Shown here one piece after another: positions 1 through 9,630 of a stretch of DNA of 64,000 nt. Position numbers and translations under genes: made by a program. Under the pieces are notes generated by a model. The model saw nothing but the letters and a program-made list of their open reading frames with translations, did not search any database and was not told where the DNA came from. The stretch spans positions 5,766,001 through 5,830,000 of the forward strand of contig JAKLTH010000238.1 of the NCBI GenBank assembly GCA_025175895.1. Reading direction: 5' to 3'. The stretch comes from Wurfbainia villosa (Eukaryota; Streptophyta; Magnoliopsida; Zingiberales; Zingiberaceae). Position 1 is the first letter of the stretch. Each line of letters begins with the position of its first letter.

Positions 1-386
1 CGGGAAAAAGAGGCTCTCTCTATAAAAGAGCCCAAGGGGAGCAAGAAGAGCCTAATGCTTATATTCTGATCTTTCTTCTAAGCTCCTACAAGTTTTTCCA
101 AGCTTTCTAAGTGTATTAATCTCCTTTCTCCTCTCAAATCTTCATTGTCATCTTTTGTAAGAAGAGGAGGTCTTTGTAAAGAGAAAGCTTCATAGTGAAA
201 TTGCTTGGGTTGATCCACCTTAAGGATCACCGTGGAGTAGGAGCGTTATCTCCGAACCACGTAAAGGCTTTGTTAGCATTGGTTTTTGTTTTTACATATA
301 TTACTTGTGTTTGCTTTCGCTAATTACTTTTGTAGAAACGAAAAGAGCTATTCACCCCCCCTCTAGCTTTCAAACGATCCCTTACA
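1..386 (+). repeat. 5' LTR of element A (3' part only)
   Basis: Positions 1-386 match 9243-9630 almost perfectly. A TATA box (tataaaag, 21-28) is followed by a GC-containing leader, so this is the promoter end of U3 plus R/U5. The LTR ends CTTACA at 386, two bases before the primer binding site. The rest of U3 lies upstream of the window. Confidence 0.92.
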
Positions 387-388
387 AG

Positions 389-400
389 TGGTATCAGAGT
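389..400 (+). other. Primer binding site of element A
   Basis: TGGTATCAGAGT, complementary to the 3' end of plant initiator-methionine tRNA apart from the last base, lies two bases after the LTR end. This is the minus-strand priming site used by most plant LTR elements. Confidence 0.9.
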
Positions 401-441
401 CCGGATCGCATCGGAAGATCTAGCAATCAACCGGAGCAAAG

Positions 442-2049
442 ATGGCATTTCAAGAGGGGTATAGCACGGCGAGGCCTCCGTTCTTCGACGGCAACGATTT
501 TGGATATTGGAAAGGTAGGATGGAGTATTATTTAATGAACGATATTGAAAATTGGTTTAGTATTGTAGATGGTTTTGAGAAGCCGATCGACGAATTCGGA
601 GCACCACTACCGACAAAGGATTGGACAAGAGAGATGGCCAAGAAAGCACAAACGAATGCAAAAGCAACGACCACACTTCAATGTGGTCTATCCAAGGAGC
701 AACTATCTAAGGTCGGGCCATTCAACTCCGCAAAAGAGCTTTGGGAGAAGCTCATCGAACTCAACGAAGGATCCAAAGAGACAAGAAGGGCCAAGAGGGA
801 TCTTTTGATTGGCCAACTCCAAAGCTTCACTATGAAGACAAATGAAACGGTGAGCCAAATGCACGGGCGCTTCAAGGAGGTAGTCAACGGACTACACGTT
901 ATAGGTGAAAAGGTCGACAACCGAGACCTTGTGAGGTATGTACTACAAGCCTTCCCTAGGACCACCTTATGGGTCTCAATGGTAGATGCCTATAAGGTCT
1001 CTAGGGATCTTTCATTAGTTAAATTAGATGAGTTATTTTGTGAATTTCAATTGCATGAACAAGCTAACACTTCATCCAAAGAGAAGGGTATAGCTCTTGT
1101 TGTAGGAAAGAAGGAGGTGTCTTCCTCATCCGAATCCGAGGAGGACTCATCAAGTAGTGAGGATGAGTTGTCGGCAAGTGAGGTAGCACACTACGTCAAG
1201 AAATTTGGTGGGAAGTCAAGGAGGCTCACCAAGAAGGATGTGAAGAGGATATTTCAATCCTCAAGAGGTAAATCTTCTAACAATTCAAATTCTATTTCTA
1301 ACGTGACGTGTTTTGGTTGCAACAAGAAAGGGCATATAAAGCCCAATTGCCCGGAACTAAAGAAAAAGGAGGAGAAGGATAAGAAGAAGAAGGAAAAGAA
1401 GAAGAAGGAGGCGATGTTGGCACAGACGTGGGACACTCTAAGTATGGAGGAGTCTACTGACGGTGAAGAAGTTTGTCATTCAACCCGGAACTTAGCCCTC
1501 ATGGCATTGGAAGAAACCGGAAGCTCAAGCGAGGAGTCTTCTTCCTCTTCAAGTGATGAATCATCATCAAGTGATGATGATGAGGTAAATGACTCACCCA
1601 AAGTAGATTTACTTTATAAGACTATTGCATGTTTACAAAATGCTTTAAATAGATCAACAACTAGGATTAAGGATCTAAAATTAGAAATCAAATCATTTAA
1701 GAATATAGATGCATCATGTGATAAATCATCTAGTGATGATGAGTGTACTCTTAGGGATGAAAATGATGAGTTAAGAAAAGAAATAAGTAAATTAAGAACA
1801 TGCCTAGAAAAGTTCACTAATGGTTCCAAATATCTAGATATGATTATCAAGGACCAAAGGGCAATTTACAATAAGGCCGGTTTAGGATATAAACCTAAGG
1901 AGAAAGAGGTAGCATTTGCATCCCTAGTTAGTAGAAAATCCATGATTAAAAGCAAGGGGAGAAAAGCATGGGTACCAAAGAAATTTATAACTAATGCTAG
2001 TGGTCCTAAGATTTGGGTACCTAAGGATTGTGTTTTTCATGTGACATAG
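442..2049 (+). CDS. Gag polyprotein of element A (intact, 535 aa)
   Basis: The capsid/nucleocapsid precursor packages element RNA into cytoplasmic particles. The N-terminal half is the copia gag fold (gag_pre/UBN2-like: FDGNDFGYWKGRMEYYL near the start, then LHVIGEKVDNRDLVRYVLQAFP). A CCHC zinc knuckle with C-X2-C-X4-H-X4-C spacing lies at about residues 290-303, followed by a Lys-rich tract and acidic Ser/Glu-rich segments. Near the C terminus are two WVPK motifs, also found at the ends of the gags of elements B, C and D. ATG 442 lies 41 bases after the primer site. The terminator is a UAG in the same frame as protease, 15 nt before the protease tryptophan, so Gag-Pol could be made by readthrough. 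This is the only full-length gag in the window. Confidence 0.93.
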   Translation: MAFQEGYSTARPPFFDGNDFGYWKGRMEYYLMNDIENWFSIVDGFEKPIDEFGAPLPTKDWTREMAKKAQTNAKATTTLQCGLSKEQLSKVGPFNSAKELWEKLIELNEGSKETRRAKRDLLIGQLQSFTMKTNETVSQMHGRFKEVVNGLHVIGEKVDNRDLVRYVLQAFPRTTLWVSMVDAYKVSRDLSLVKLDELFCEFQLHEQANTSSKEKGIALVVGKKEVSSSSESEEDSSSSEDELSASEVAHYVKKFGGKSRRLTKKDVKRIFQSSRGKSSNNSNSISNVTCFGCNKKGHIKPNCPELKKKEEKDKKKKEKKKKEAMLAQTWDTLSMEESTDGEEVCHSTRNLALMALEETGSSSEESSSSSSDESSSSDDDEVNDSPKVDLLYKTIACLQNALNRSTTRIKDLKLEIKSFKNIDASCDKSSSDDECTLRDENDELRKEISKLRTCLEKFTNGSKYLDMIIKDQRAIYNKAGLGYKPKEKEVAFASLVSRKSMIKSKGRKAWVPKKFITNASGPKIWVPKDCVFHVT

Positions 2050-5000
2050 GTAGAAGATCCAAGCTTGTGGATAGTTGATAGTGGGTGCTCAAAGCATATG
2101 ACCGGGGATGAGAGAAAATTCTCCACTATCAACCACACTAGCCAAGGAAAAGTGTCTTTTGGTAATAGCGGCAAACTTAAAATCTTAGGAAAGGGCACCA
2201 TTGAGGTATCTCCCAATCTTGCTATTCATAAAGTTCTATTAGTTAAAAATATGAAATTTAACTTACTTAGTGTAAGCCAATTATGTGATGCAAATTTTGA
2301 TGTTAAGTTTGATTCCTCAAAATGCTTTATAAGACACAAAACTATAAATGATTGCATGTTAGTAGGCTTTAGAAAATCAAATATATATTATGTTGATTTA
2401 TCTTATGCTACTAATCCTTCCACTAAGTGTCTTATTGCAAAAGAGGAAGAAAGTTGGCTTTGGCATAGGAGACTAGGTCACATAAACATGAAGAATATAG
2501 CCAAAATAGCAAAATTGAAGCTAGTCAAAGGATTGCCTAGAGTCAAATATCTCAAGGACAAGATGTGTGATGCTTGTCAAGAAGGGAAACAATCAAAAAC
2601 ATCACACAAAGGTAAAAATTTACTTAGTACCGCTTTACCATTAGAATTGCTACATATGGATTTATTTGATTGCCATAGTACCTCATCTATAATTGGTAGT
2701 AAATATTGCTTGGTAATAGTAGATGATTTTTCTAGGTTTACTTGGGTGTTTTTCTTGAAAAATAAGGATGAAACCTTAGAAATAATCATAGGATTTAGCA
2801 AAAGAGTAGAAAATGAAAGAAAACTCAAAATCAACCGGATCCGTAGTGATCATGGTGGAGAGTTTGAGAATTCTAACTTTTCAACTTTTTGCTTAGAACA
2901 AGGGTACAAGCACGAATTTTCTTATCCTAGAACACCCTAACAAAATGGGGTTGTGGAAAGGAAAAATCGTGCCCTACAAGAAGCGGCTAGGACAATGCTT
3001 AATGCATATTCCTTACCTAGCTACTTGTGGGCGGAAGCGGTTAATACCGCTTGCTATATCCAAAATAGGGTATTAATTCATAGGTTTTTAGGAAAAACTC
3101 CATTTGAATTGTGGAATGGTACAATTCCAACAATTCATTATTTTAAGGTCTTTGGATGTAAAGTCTATATCTTAAATACCAAAGATAACCTAAGTAAATT
3201 TGAGTCCAAAGCGGATGAGAGAATCCTAGTTGGATACTCATCCACTAGTGTATGATATAGAGTTTACAATAAAAGGACTCAAAAGATTGAAGAATCTTCA
3301 AATGTTCAATTTGATGAAACTTCAAATACATACCCTAGAAAATCCCCTATTGATGATGACATAAATAATGAAAATCAAGAAATTACCAAACAATTTCAAG
3401 ATTTAAACTTAGGGGGTAATAATCAAGGGGGAGGATTGGATCAAGGGAAAGTAAGGGATGATTCCGATAATGAACATAGAATTGAAGTAAATCATGATCA
3501 AACTCAACTTGATACACCTCCTAGAACCATAAGAGTTCATCAAAGTCACCCATTAGATCAAATTGTGGGTGAATTATCTCAAGGAGTTAGGACTAGGTCA
3601 TTCCATAGGGACCCCACTAGTCATATAGCTCTAATTTCTCAAATTGAGCCCAAAAACATTAAAGATGCATTACTTGATCCGGATTGGATCTTAGCAATGC
3701 AAGATGAATTGGCTCAATTTGATAGGAGTCAAGTGTGGGAGTTAGTTCCTAGACCAAGTGAAAACACTATTATTACTACAAGATGGGTCTTTAGGAACAA
3801 ACTAGATGACCAAGGGAATATCACTAGAAATAAAGCACGATTAGTTGCAAGGGGTTTTAATCAACTTGAATCACTTGATTATGATGAAACATATCCCCCG
3901 GATGCTAGATTAGAGTCCATTAGAATACTTTTAGCATATGCCTCCTATATGGGTTTCAAACTCCATCAAATGGATGTCAAATCGGCATTCCTAAATGGGT
4001 TTATTAAGGAAGAGGTGTATGTAGAACAACCTCCCGGGTTTGAAAATATGGCCTACCCAAACCATGTATACAAACTTAGGAAAGCCTTATATGGTTTGAA
4101 ACAAGCTCCCCGGGCTTGGTATGAAAGATTGTCAACCTTCCTAATCTCGAAGGATTTTGAAGGGTAGTATAGATCAAACTCTCTTTATAAAGTCATCCTC
4201 GAAGGACATCTTTGTAGCCCATGTGTATTTTGATGACATTATCTGTGGGTCAACATATGATGTGCTTCTTCAAGACTTTATTCAAAATATGGAAAAAGAG
4301 TTTGAGATGAGTCTAGTTGGAGAATTAAATTTCTTCCTAGGTTTGCAAGTTAAACAAACTAGTGAAGGAATTTACATTTATCAAACCAAATATGCTAAGG
4401 AAATGATTAAGAAATTTGGTTTAGAAAATGCTAAGGTAGTGTCAACTCAAATGGCAACAAATGCCAAAATAGATAGTGATAGTGAAGGAAAACAAATAGA
4501 TCTTACCCTTTATAGGAGCATGATTGGTAGCCTCTTGTATTTAACCGCTAGTAGACCCGACATATTATTTGCGGTTGGTATGTGTGCTAGGTATCAATCA
4601 TGTGCTAAGGAATCTCATTTAGTTGCCGTTAAAAGAATTTTAAGATATGTCAAGGGCACACTAAATGTAGGTCTATGGTACCCTAGGACTAGGTCATTTG
4701 AATTACTTGGGTATACCGATTCCGATTATGCCGGGTGCAAATTGGATAGGAAAAGTACTAGTGGTGGATGCCAATTTCTTGGGTCCTCCCTAGTTAGTTG
4801 GAGTAGTAGGAAGCAACATTGTGTTGCTTTATCAACCACCCGAATATGTTGCTATGGGTGGTTGTGTAGCTCAACTATTATGGATGAAACATACCTTAGA
4901 AGATTATGAGCTAACTTACTCCAACATGAAAGTACTTTGTGATAATGTGAGCACCATTAACTTGACCAAAAATCCGTGCATCACTCTAGGACCAAGCACA

Positions 5001-5179
5001 TTGAAGTGAAACATCACTTCATTAGAGACCATGTGGCTAAGGGGACATTGAGCTTAATTACATTGAATCTAAGTCCAACCTAGCCGACATCTTTACCAAG
5101 CCTCTCCCGAACTAGAATTTTCATCACTTAGAGAGAACTTGGGATGTGCTTTGTAGAAAATAAGTTTAGTTTTGCATGA
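2050..5179 (+). pseudogene. Pol polyprotein of element A (PR-INT-RT-RH), broken
   Basis: Protease has WIVDSGCSKHMTG. The integrase zinc region starts at WLWHRRLGH and continues with C-X2-C; the core has HMDLF, RSDHGGEFE and VERKNR. Reverse transcriptase begins at TRWVFRNKLDD and has YFDD in place of the usual YVDD; the catalytic aspartates are kept. RNase H has YTDSDYAGCK. Lesions: an in-frame stop at 2938-2940 inside integrase, where a C-to-T change in a glutamine codon would suffice; an in-frame stop at 3253-3255; a frameshift near 4157-4165 before the RT active site; a shift near 4850 in RNase H where a few bases are missing; and another near 4985. Pol is therefore non-functional here. A pol end near 5179 is inferred from alignment with element D. 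Confidence 0.9.
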
Positions 5180-6176
5180 TTATATATAAATACAAGGATT
5201 TAAAACTTTAAACATATCACAAAACACATAGGAAACCAATATTTTTGTATTGAGCCACCTAGACAACATGTGAGATGTTAGGGAGATGCACTTGGTTCAT
5301 CATGCTTGTTACGATGCATTACTATGAACCAAAGTGTCATCTAGAAACATTAATCCTTCATTGGACCAATCATTGGGAAGGCCTATGTACAATTAATGTG
5401 CATATAGCTCCAAGAATATGATTGGAAATGTCAAATAAAATGTAAACTATGTCTATCAAACCTTGAGAAACAATTTCCTATTGATAAGCCAAAGTGATAC
5501 AAAGTTTTGCAAAAATATCATAACTTTTGCAAAATCTCAAGATTGTGTCAATATCAAAATCTAGAGGTAATATAATTTTAAAATAATTTTTCCTTGATAG
5601 GAAATGATCTAACAATATTACCCACGAAATTTTGTGATTTTTTGATCTTTATTGAATTAATTATGAATTTTTAAATCTGGCCAAAAAATTATCGATCGGT
5701 GATATCGATCACCGTACCTAACGCTTGATTCGCCGGATCTCGATGATATCGAACCGAGCTTACAGTTCGTTATCGGTTCGGACCGCCATTTATGCGATCG
5801 GCGCTATCTGAGAATAGTTCGTATCACGGTGATCGATTCGGCCGATAACCATCGGGCCGATTGCCATTTATAGCGATCGGCCCAGCATCTGAAATCGTTA
5901 AAATCTGATCCACGATCGATTGACTAACAGCGATCGGGATTTTAGGGCTTTCCACCGGTTGACTTCGAACCTCTCGATTTCTCTCTTCTTTCCTCTTCCG
6001 AGACTGTCCACCGCACCTCTTAGCCGTTCTCCTTTGTTTTCCGTGACCTCACCGATCGACACGTGATCCCATTTAGAGTGCTCTCCAACTCGAGGACCTT
6101 CTCGTGTCACTCGATTCGCTCTAGGGTCGATCCTTTCGGCTAGGGTTTCGTGGTCCGGCACTGATCCTTGTTCACC
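5180..6176 (+). other. Spacer between pol and third ORF of element A
   Basis: About 1 kb without coding potential. The first 500 bp are AT-rich. From about 5690 to 5960 the DNA is crowded with GATCG/CGATCG words, like patches in this element's LTR. From 5935 to 6176 it looks like a host-gene 5' leader (short C/T-rich runs and the words TTTTAGGGCTTT and CTAGGGTTTCG) ending at the ATG of the third ORF. A promoter or leader role is inference. Confidence 0.5.
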
Positions 6177-7535
6177 ATGCCACCTAGGTATATTTTCTTT
6201 CATGATCAATGTTTTGTTTTGTTTCTATGATTGTATTTCACTAACCCATGCTTATCTTGTTCATGCATCATCAACCTACATTGTGCATGTTTTGTTGTCT
6301 TTTCGCCCATTTAGAATTAAGCACGTTGCTACTAAGCGCACCGGGCACCTCCGACCAATGAGGGCCCACAAACCTCAACCCTCTGTTGATCCTCGATTTC
6401 CAAATTCCGCCCTTGAAAGTGCTTTTCATAAAAACAAATTCCAACTTATTCCACCTAGGAATGGATTCCAAGTTTCTTAAAGACTTCGTTTACATTGTTC
6501 AAATCATCCAACATTACAACCTTGAGTCTTTGGTTTTCTGTGAACATCACGTAAACATCACCCTCCTCTCTGAATTTTTCAACAATCTACGACCGGTTGG
6601 AGATGGGCTGAGATACCGGACTCGCGTTGCTTAGCGCGATCTGGATTTCAGTCCTCAGATCTGGACCGATTTTCTCGGATGTCTTCCTTCCGAGAGTGAT
6701 TTCACTCTATATCCATCTTGGAGTGAACCTCTTCCATCTCCCTTTGAGGATATTTCTTTAGATTCCCTTCATGATACCTTATATCACTATCCTCGACCTT
6801 TGAACACCAATTTATTTCAATCACAAGAACTGTCTGCTTCTGACAATGTCCTTTATAAGGTCATTGCTCATTGTCTTCTTCCCATTGTTACCCGTGGTTT
6901 AGCCTTGGTTCGCCCTCCACACCTACTTCTCATGCATTTATTTCGTCAATACTTAGACATTAACATTGGTCTCAATACCTTCCAATGCATCATTCATTTC
7001 ATAAGGCCAAACAATGGGAAGATTCACATACCATTTGGAAATGTCCTCACTCAATGGCTCAGCTCTGTAGGCATTGATGTGAATATAGGAGTCATTAAAG
7101 TCATGAATAGGAAATATGATCAGATGACTCGACGGAGTTTCTCATTGGCGGGCCTGAAGGCCGACAGAGGATCCGTCTTCTGGGACCCAGCACGGCGGGT
7201 AGCAGGTGCCGCTCCGGCACCAGAGGATCTTCTTGCGAGGAGTAGCGAGGATGGATGCCGCAGGTGTTGCTAAGGGATTCTTTGCGGGAGACTGCGCAGC
7301 GATCATCGCTCTACCAGACACATCCCTCGGTGCCCGCTTCGATGCTTTTGCGGAGCGGGTGGACACACGTATTGAGGAGCTGCGCCTCGAGCATCAGGAG
7401 CTCCTCTCCCTCGTGAGAGAGGTGCATCGGCAGCAGCAGGACATCTTGGCGATTCTCCGCCCTGCTGCCCCTGGACACCCACCTCACGATGGTTCGTCAT
7501 CGGCACCGATGGATGCTGAGGACGACGATCGTTAG
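6177..7535 (+). pseudogene. Third ORF of element A (SIRE env-like position), broken, probably once spliced
   Basis: A protein-coding trace lies where SIRE elements carry their env-like or 'plant transposon protein' ORF. ATG 6177 opens a very short first exon; a GT at 6188 and a TTTAG at 6311-6314 bound a 127-nt T-rich segment whose removal puts the ATG in frame with the basic N-terminal segment that starts at 6315. The frame then shifts near 6470, has an in-frame stop at 6632-6634, and continues to about 7200 with a helical domain (LLMHLFRQYLDINIGLNTFQ). It shifts again into an Ala/Arg/Glu-rich helical C terminus (EERVDTRIEELRLEHQELL-type heptads, about 7340-7470, likely coiled coil), ending at 7535. 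I see no clear signal peptide or membrane segment, so an envelope function is not supported. Confidence 0.6.
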
Positions 7536-8376
7536 ATCGCTTGTTTTTTGGCCGTATGTACGGCATAAACTCCTACTTATGTAATGACTTTTGATTGATG
7601 ATATGAAATTGTTTTTTATTATTCACTTCTATTAGTGCCTACAATTTGTTGTTTATCAAGTTTAGAAGTTGAGCATATAGTACGAAGTTATGAATATTGA
7701 TACGATACAATTACACTTTTTGTGTCATAATTTTTGTTGTTTTAAATATCGTATCAATCCATTAATCTGATGAACATGTTTTTCGTCTAATATTTTTCAT
7801 ATGTTATATTAGTCGAATAAAATGTGTATGCCAAGTTTCGTGATTTTTGGACACCCACGTAATTTTCTCGCATTTTCAAACCTTGGTGAAAAACTCGAAA
7901 TTGATTTATGCGATATCGATCATTGCCGTTAGCACTGGCCGATCGCCATGGTCGGCATTGATTCGCCTATTCCAGTCGAACCGGTGTCACTGCTTTGGAA
8001 TGAAAAGCGGTTTTTTCATCGGTTAAAAGGTTCAATTTTGACATTATACAATTTCCACAGTATATATATGATACCTTGTATGGAAAGGCGGATTTTCTTG
8101 GTGCACTGGTTTAGGGGGAGCTACATCCCTTATTTATATAATTGTTGGTGCAAGACTAGGACATATTTGCCTATTGCTTATGTTTTGTTTATCATGAAAC
8201 ATGTCTTGGATTTAGGGGGAGCTTCATATCAATTTTATACCTTTGTTCAAGATGTGTTAATTATAATTCTTTCCTGCACTTATTGAATAACCTCTTCCCT
8301 TTTTGTTGTATGTCAAAGGGGGAGAAGGGATATTGAAGTTAGAATTCATATTGAAATATGTTTATGTGTTAAAGAT
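7536..8376 (+). other. 3' non-coding region of element A
   Basis: AT-rich, no convincing reading frame. The words AGGGGGAGC recur (around 8112 and 8216) and GGGGGAGAAGGG occurs near 8320. These are extra polypurine tracts ahead of the terminal one, a feature reported for SIRE-type elements. Confidence 0.55.
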
Positions 8377-8480
8377 CTAACTTAAATGATTGCCAAACAT
8401 CAAAAAGGGGGAGATTGTTGGTGCAACAATGCCCTAAGCATTTATATATATTTTGATGTTTGGATAATCATCTAAGTTAG
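8377..8480 (+). promoter_or_regulatory. Polypurine tract and junction hairpin of element A
   Basis: The polypurine tract AAAAAGGGGGAGA (8402-8414) directly precedes the 3' LTR and primes plus-strand synthesis. It sits in the loop of a long inverted repeat: arm 8377-8406 pairs with arm 8451-8480 over about 27 of 30 positions (core AAACATCAAAA with TTTTGATGTTT). The second arm lies inside the LTR. Equivalent hairpins with different arm sequences occur at the same junction in elements B, C and D. Confidence 0.75.
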
Positions 8481-9630
8481 GCAATGTTTTGTGATCTAAT
8501 TGTATACATGTTTAAGTGACAGGAAAATCCAAGTATGAAGACTTGGTAAAAGACAAGTCCAAGTGTGATCTTGGCAAAGAGAAGTCAAGGAAAGGTCTTG
8601 GCAGCATAAGTCCAAGCATGTAGTCTTGGCGGCGTAAAGTCCAAGCAGTCCTTGGAAAAGGAAGACCAAAGGAAAGTCTTGGCGGCATAAGTCCAAGCAT
8701 GTAGTCTTGGCGGCGTAAAGTCCAAGCGTACTTTGGCAAAGAAGAAACTCAAAGCATGACGAAACCGAAGGAAGCTTTTGAAGGAAAGCGCATGGATGGA
8801 GTCGTGGACTCAGAGAAATCCTAGAGGCGCAAGGCTGATGGAGAAGCTAGAAGGTTAAGTCTAGGCTTAGGTTATGTTTTCAAGTATGAATTAGTCATAC
8901 TTGGAGTGTGCCAGTCGACTGGAACATGGTATCGGTCGAACTGGCCCTTAAAATATAGCATTAGAGTTTGGAAGGCTGTTATCACGATCGGGGTTATCGG
9001 TCAGGCGGTGTGATCGACTCGACTCGGCTGCGCTTACAGCCGGCGATGATCGCCGTATTAGCGATCGGCGCCTGCATGAAAATGGCCCGTGGCCGATCGC
9101 TGGCCCGGCTCGACGGCGATATCGATCGATCGCCTTGTTGGCGATCGATAGTCTTTCCGTTGGCGATGACGACGGCAAATCCCGCAAATCCGGCTGTTCA
9201 GAAGCCGTTAGAATCGGCGGCAGTCGACTGATAGACCTCCAACGGGAAAAAGAGGCTCTCTCCTATAAAAAGAGCCCAAGGGGAGCAAGAAGAGCCTAAT
9301 GCTTATATTCTGATCTTTCTTCTAAGCTCCTACAAGTTTTTCCAAGCTTTCTAAGTGTATTAATCTCCTTTCTCCTCTCAAATCTTCATTGTCATCTTTT
9401 GTAAGAAGAGGAGGTCTTTGCAAAGAGAAAGCTTCATAGTGAAATTGCTTGGGTTGATCCACCTTAAGGATCGCCGTGGAGTAGGAGCGTTATCTCCGAA
9501 CCACGTAAAGGCTTTGTTAGCATTGGTTTTTGTTTTTACATATATTACTTGTGTTTGCTTCCGCTAATTACTTTTGTAGAAACGAAAAGAGCTATTCACC
9601 CCCCCTCTAGCTTTCAAACGATCCCTTACA
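8416..9630 (+). repeat. 3' LTR of element A (1215 bp)
   Basis: Begins TGTTGGTGCAAC after the polypurine tract and ends CTTACA. U3 contains a tandem array (about 8565-8745) of units built on GTCTTGGCGGC...AAGTCCAAGC with a nearly exact repeat at about 85-bp spacing, a CAGTCGACTG palindrome near 8911, and a CGATCG-rich patch (8980-9220). The TATA box is at about 9264. The 3' end matches the partial 5' LTR at 1-386. Confidence 0.93.

Larger units (their letters stand above)
1..9630 (+). mobile_element. Element A: SIRE-like Ty1/copia LTR retrotransposon (5' end outside window)
   Basis: Order on the plus strand is partial 5' LTR, tRNA-Met primer site, gag, protease, integrase, reverse transcriptase, RNase H, a third ORF, polypurine tract and 3' LTR. 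Integrase before reverse transcriptase identifies Ty1/copia; the long gag and an extra ORF after pol fit the SIRE/Maximus lineage. The overlapping 386 bp of the two LTRs differ by about three substitutions and two single-base indels, so insertion looks recent, yet pol carries several stops and frameshifts. The 3' LTR ends in CA at 9630. The 5' TSD is outside the window, so target duplication cannot be checked. Confidence 0.93.

Noticed and set aside
6177..7535. True viral envelope gene
   Set aside because: Only the position fits; no signal peptide, membrane anchor or glycoprotein-like features can be seen, and the C terminus is coiled-coil-like.
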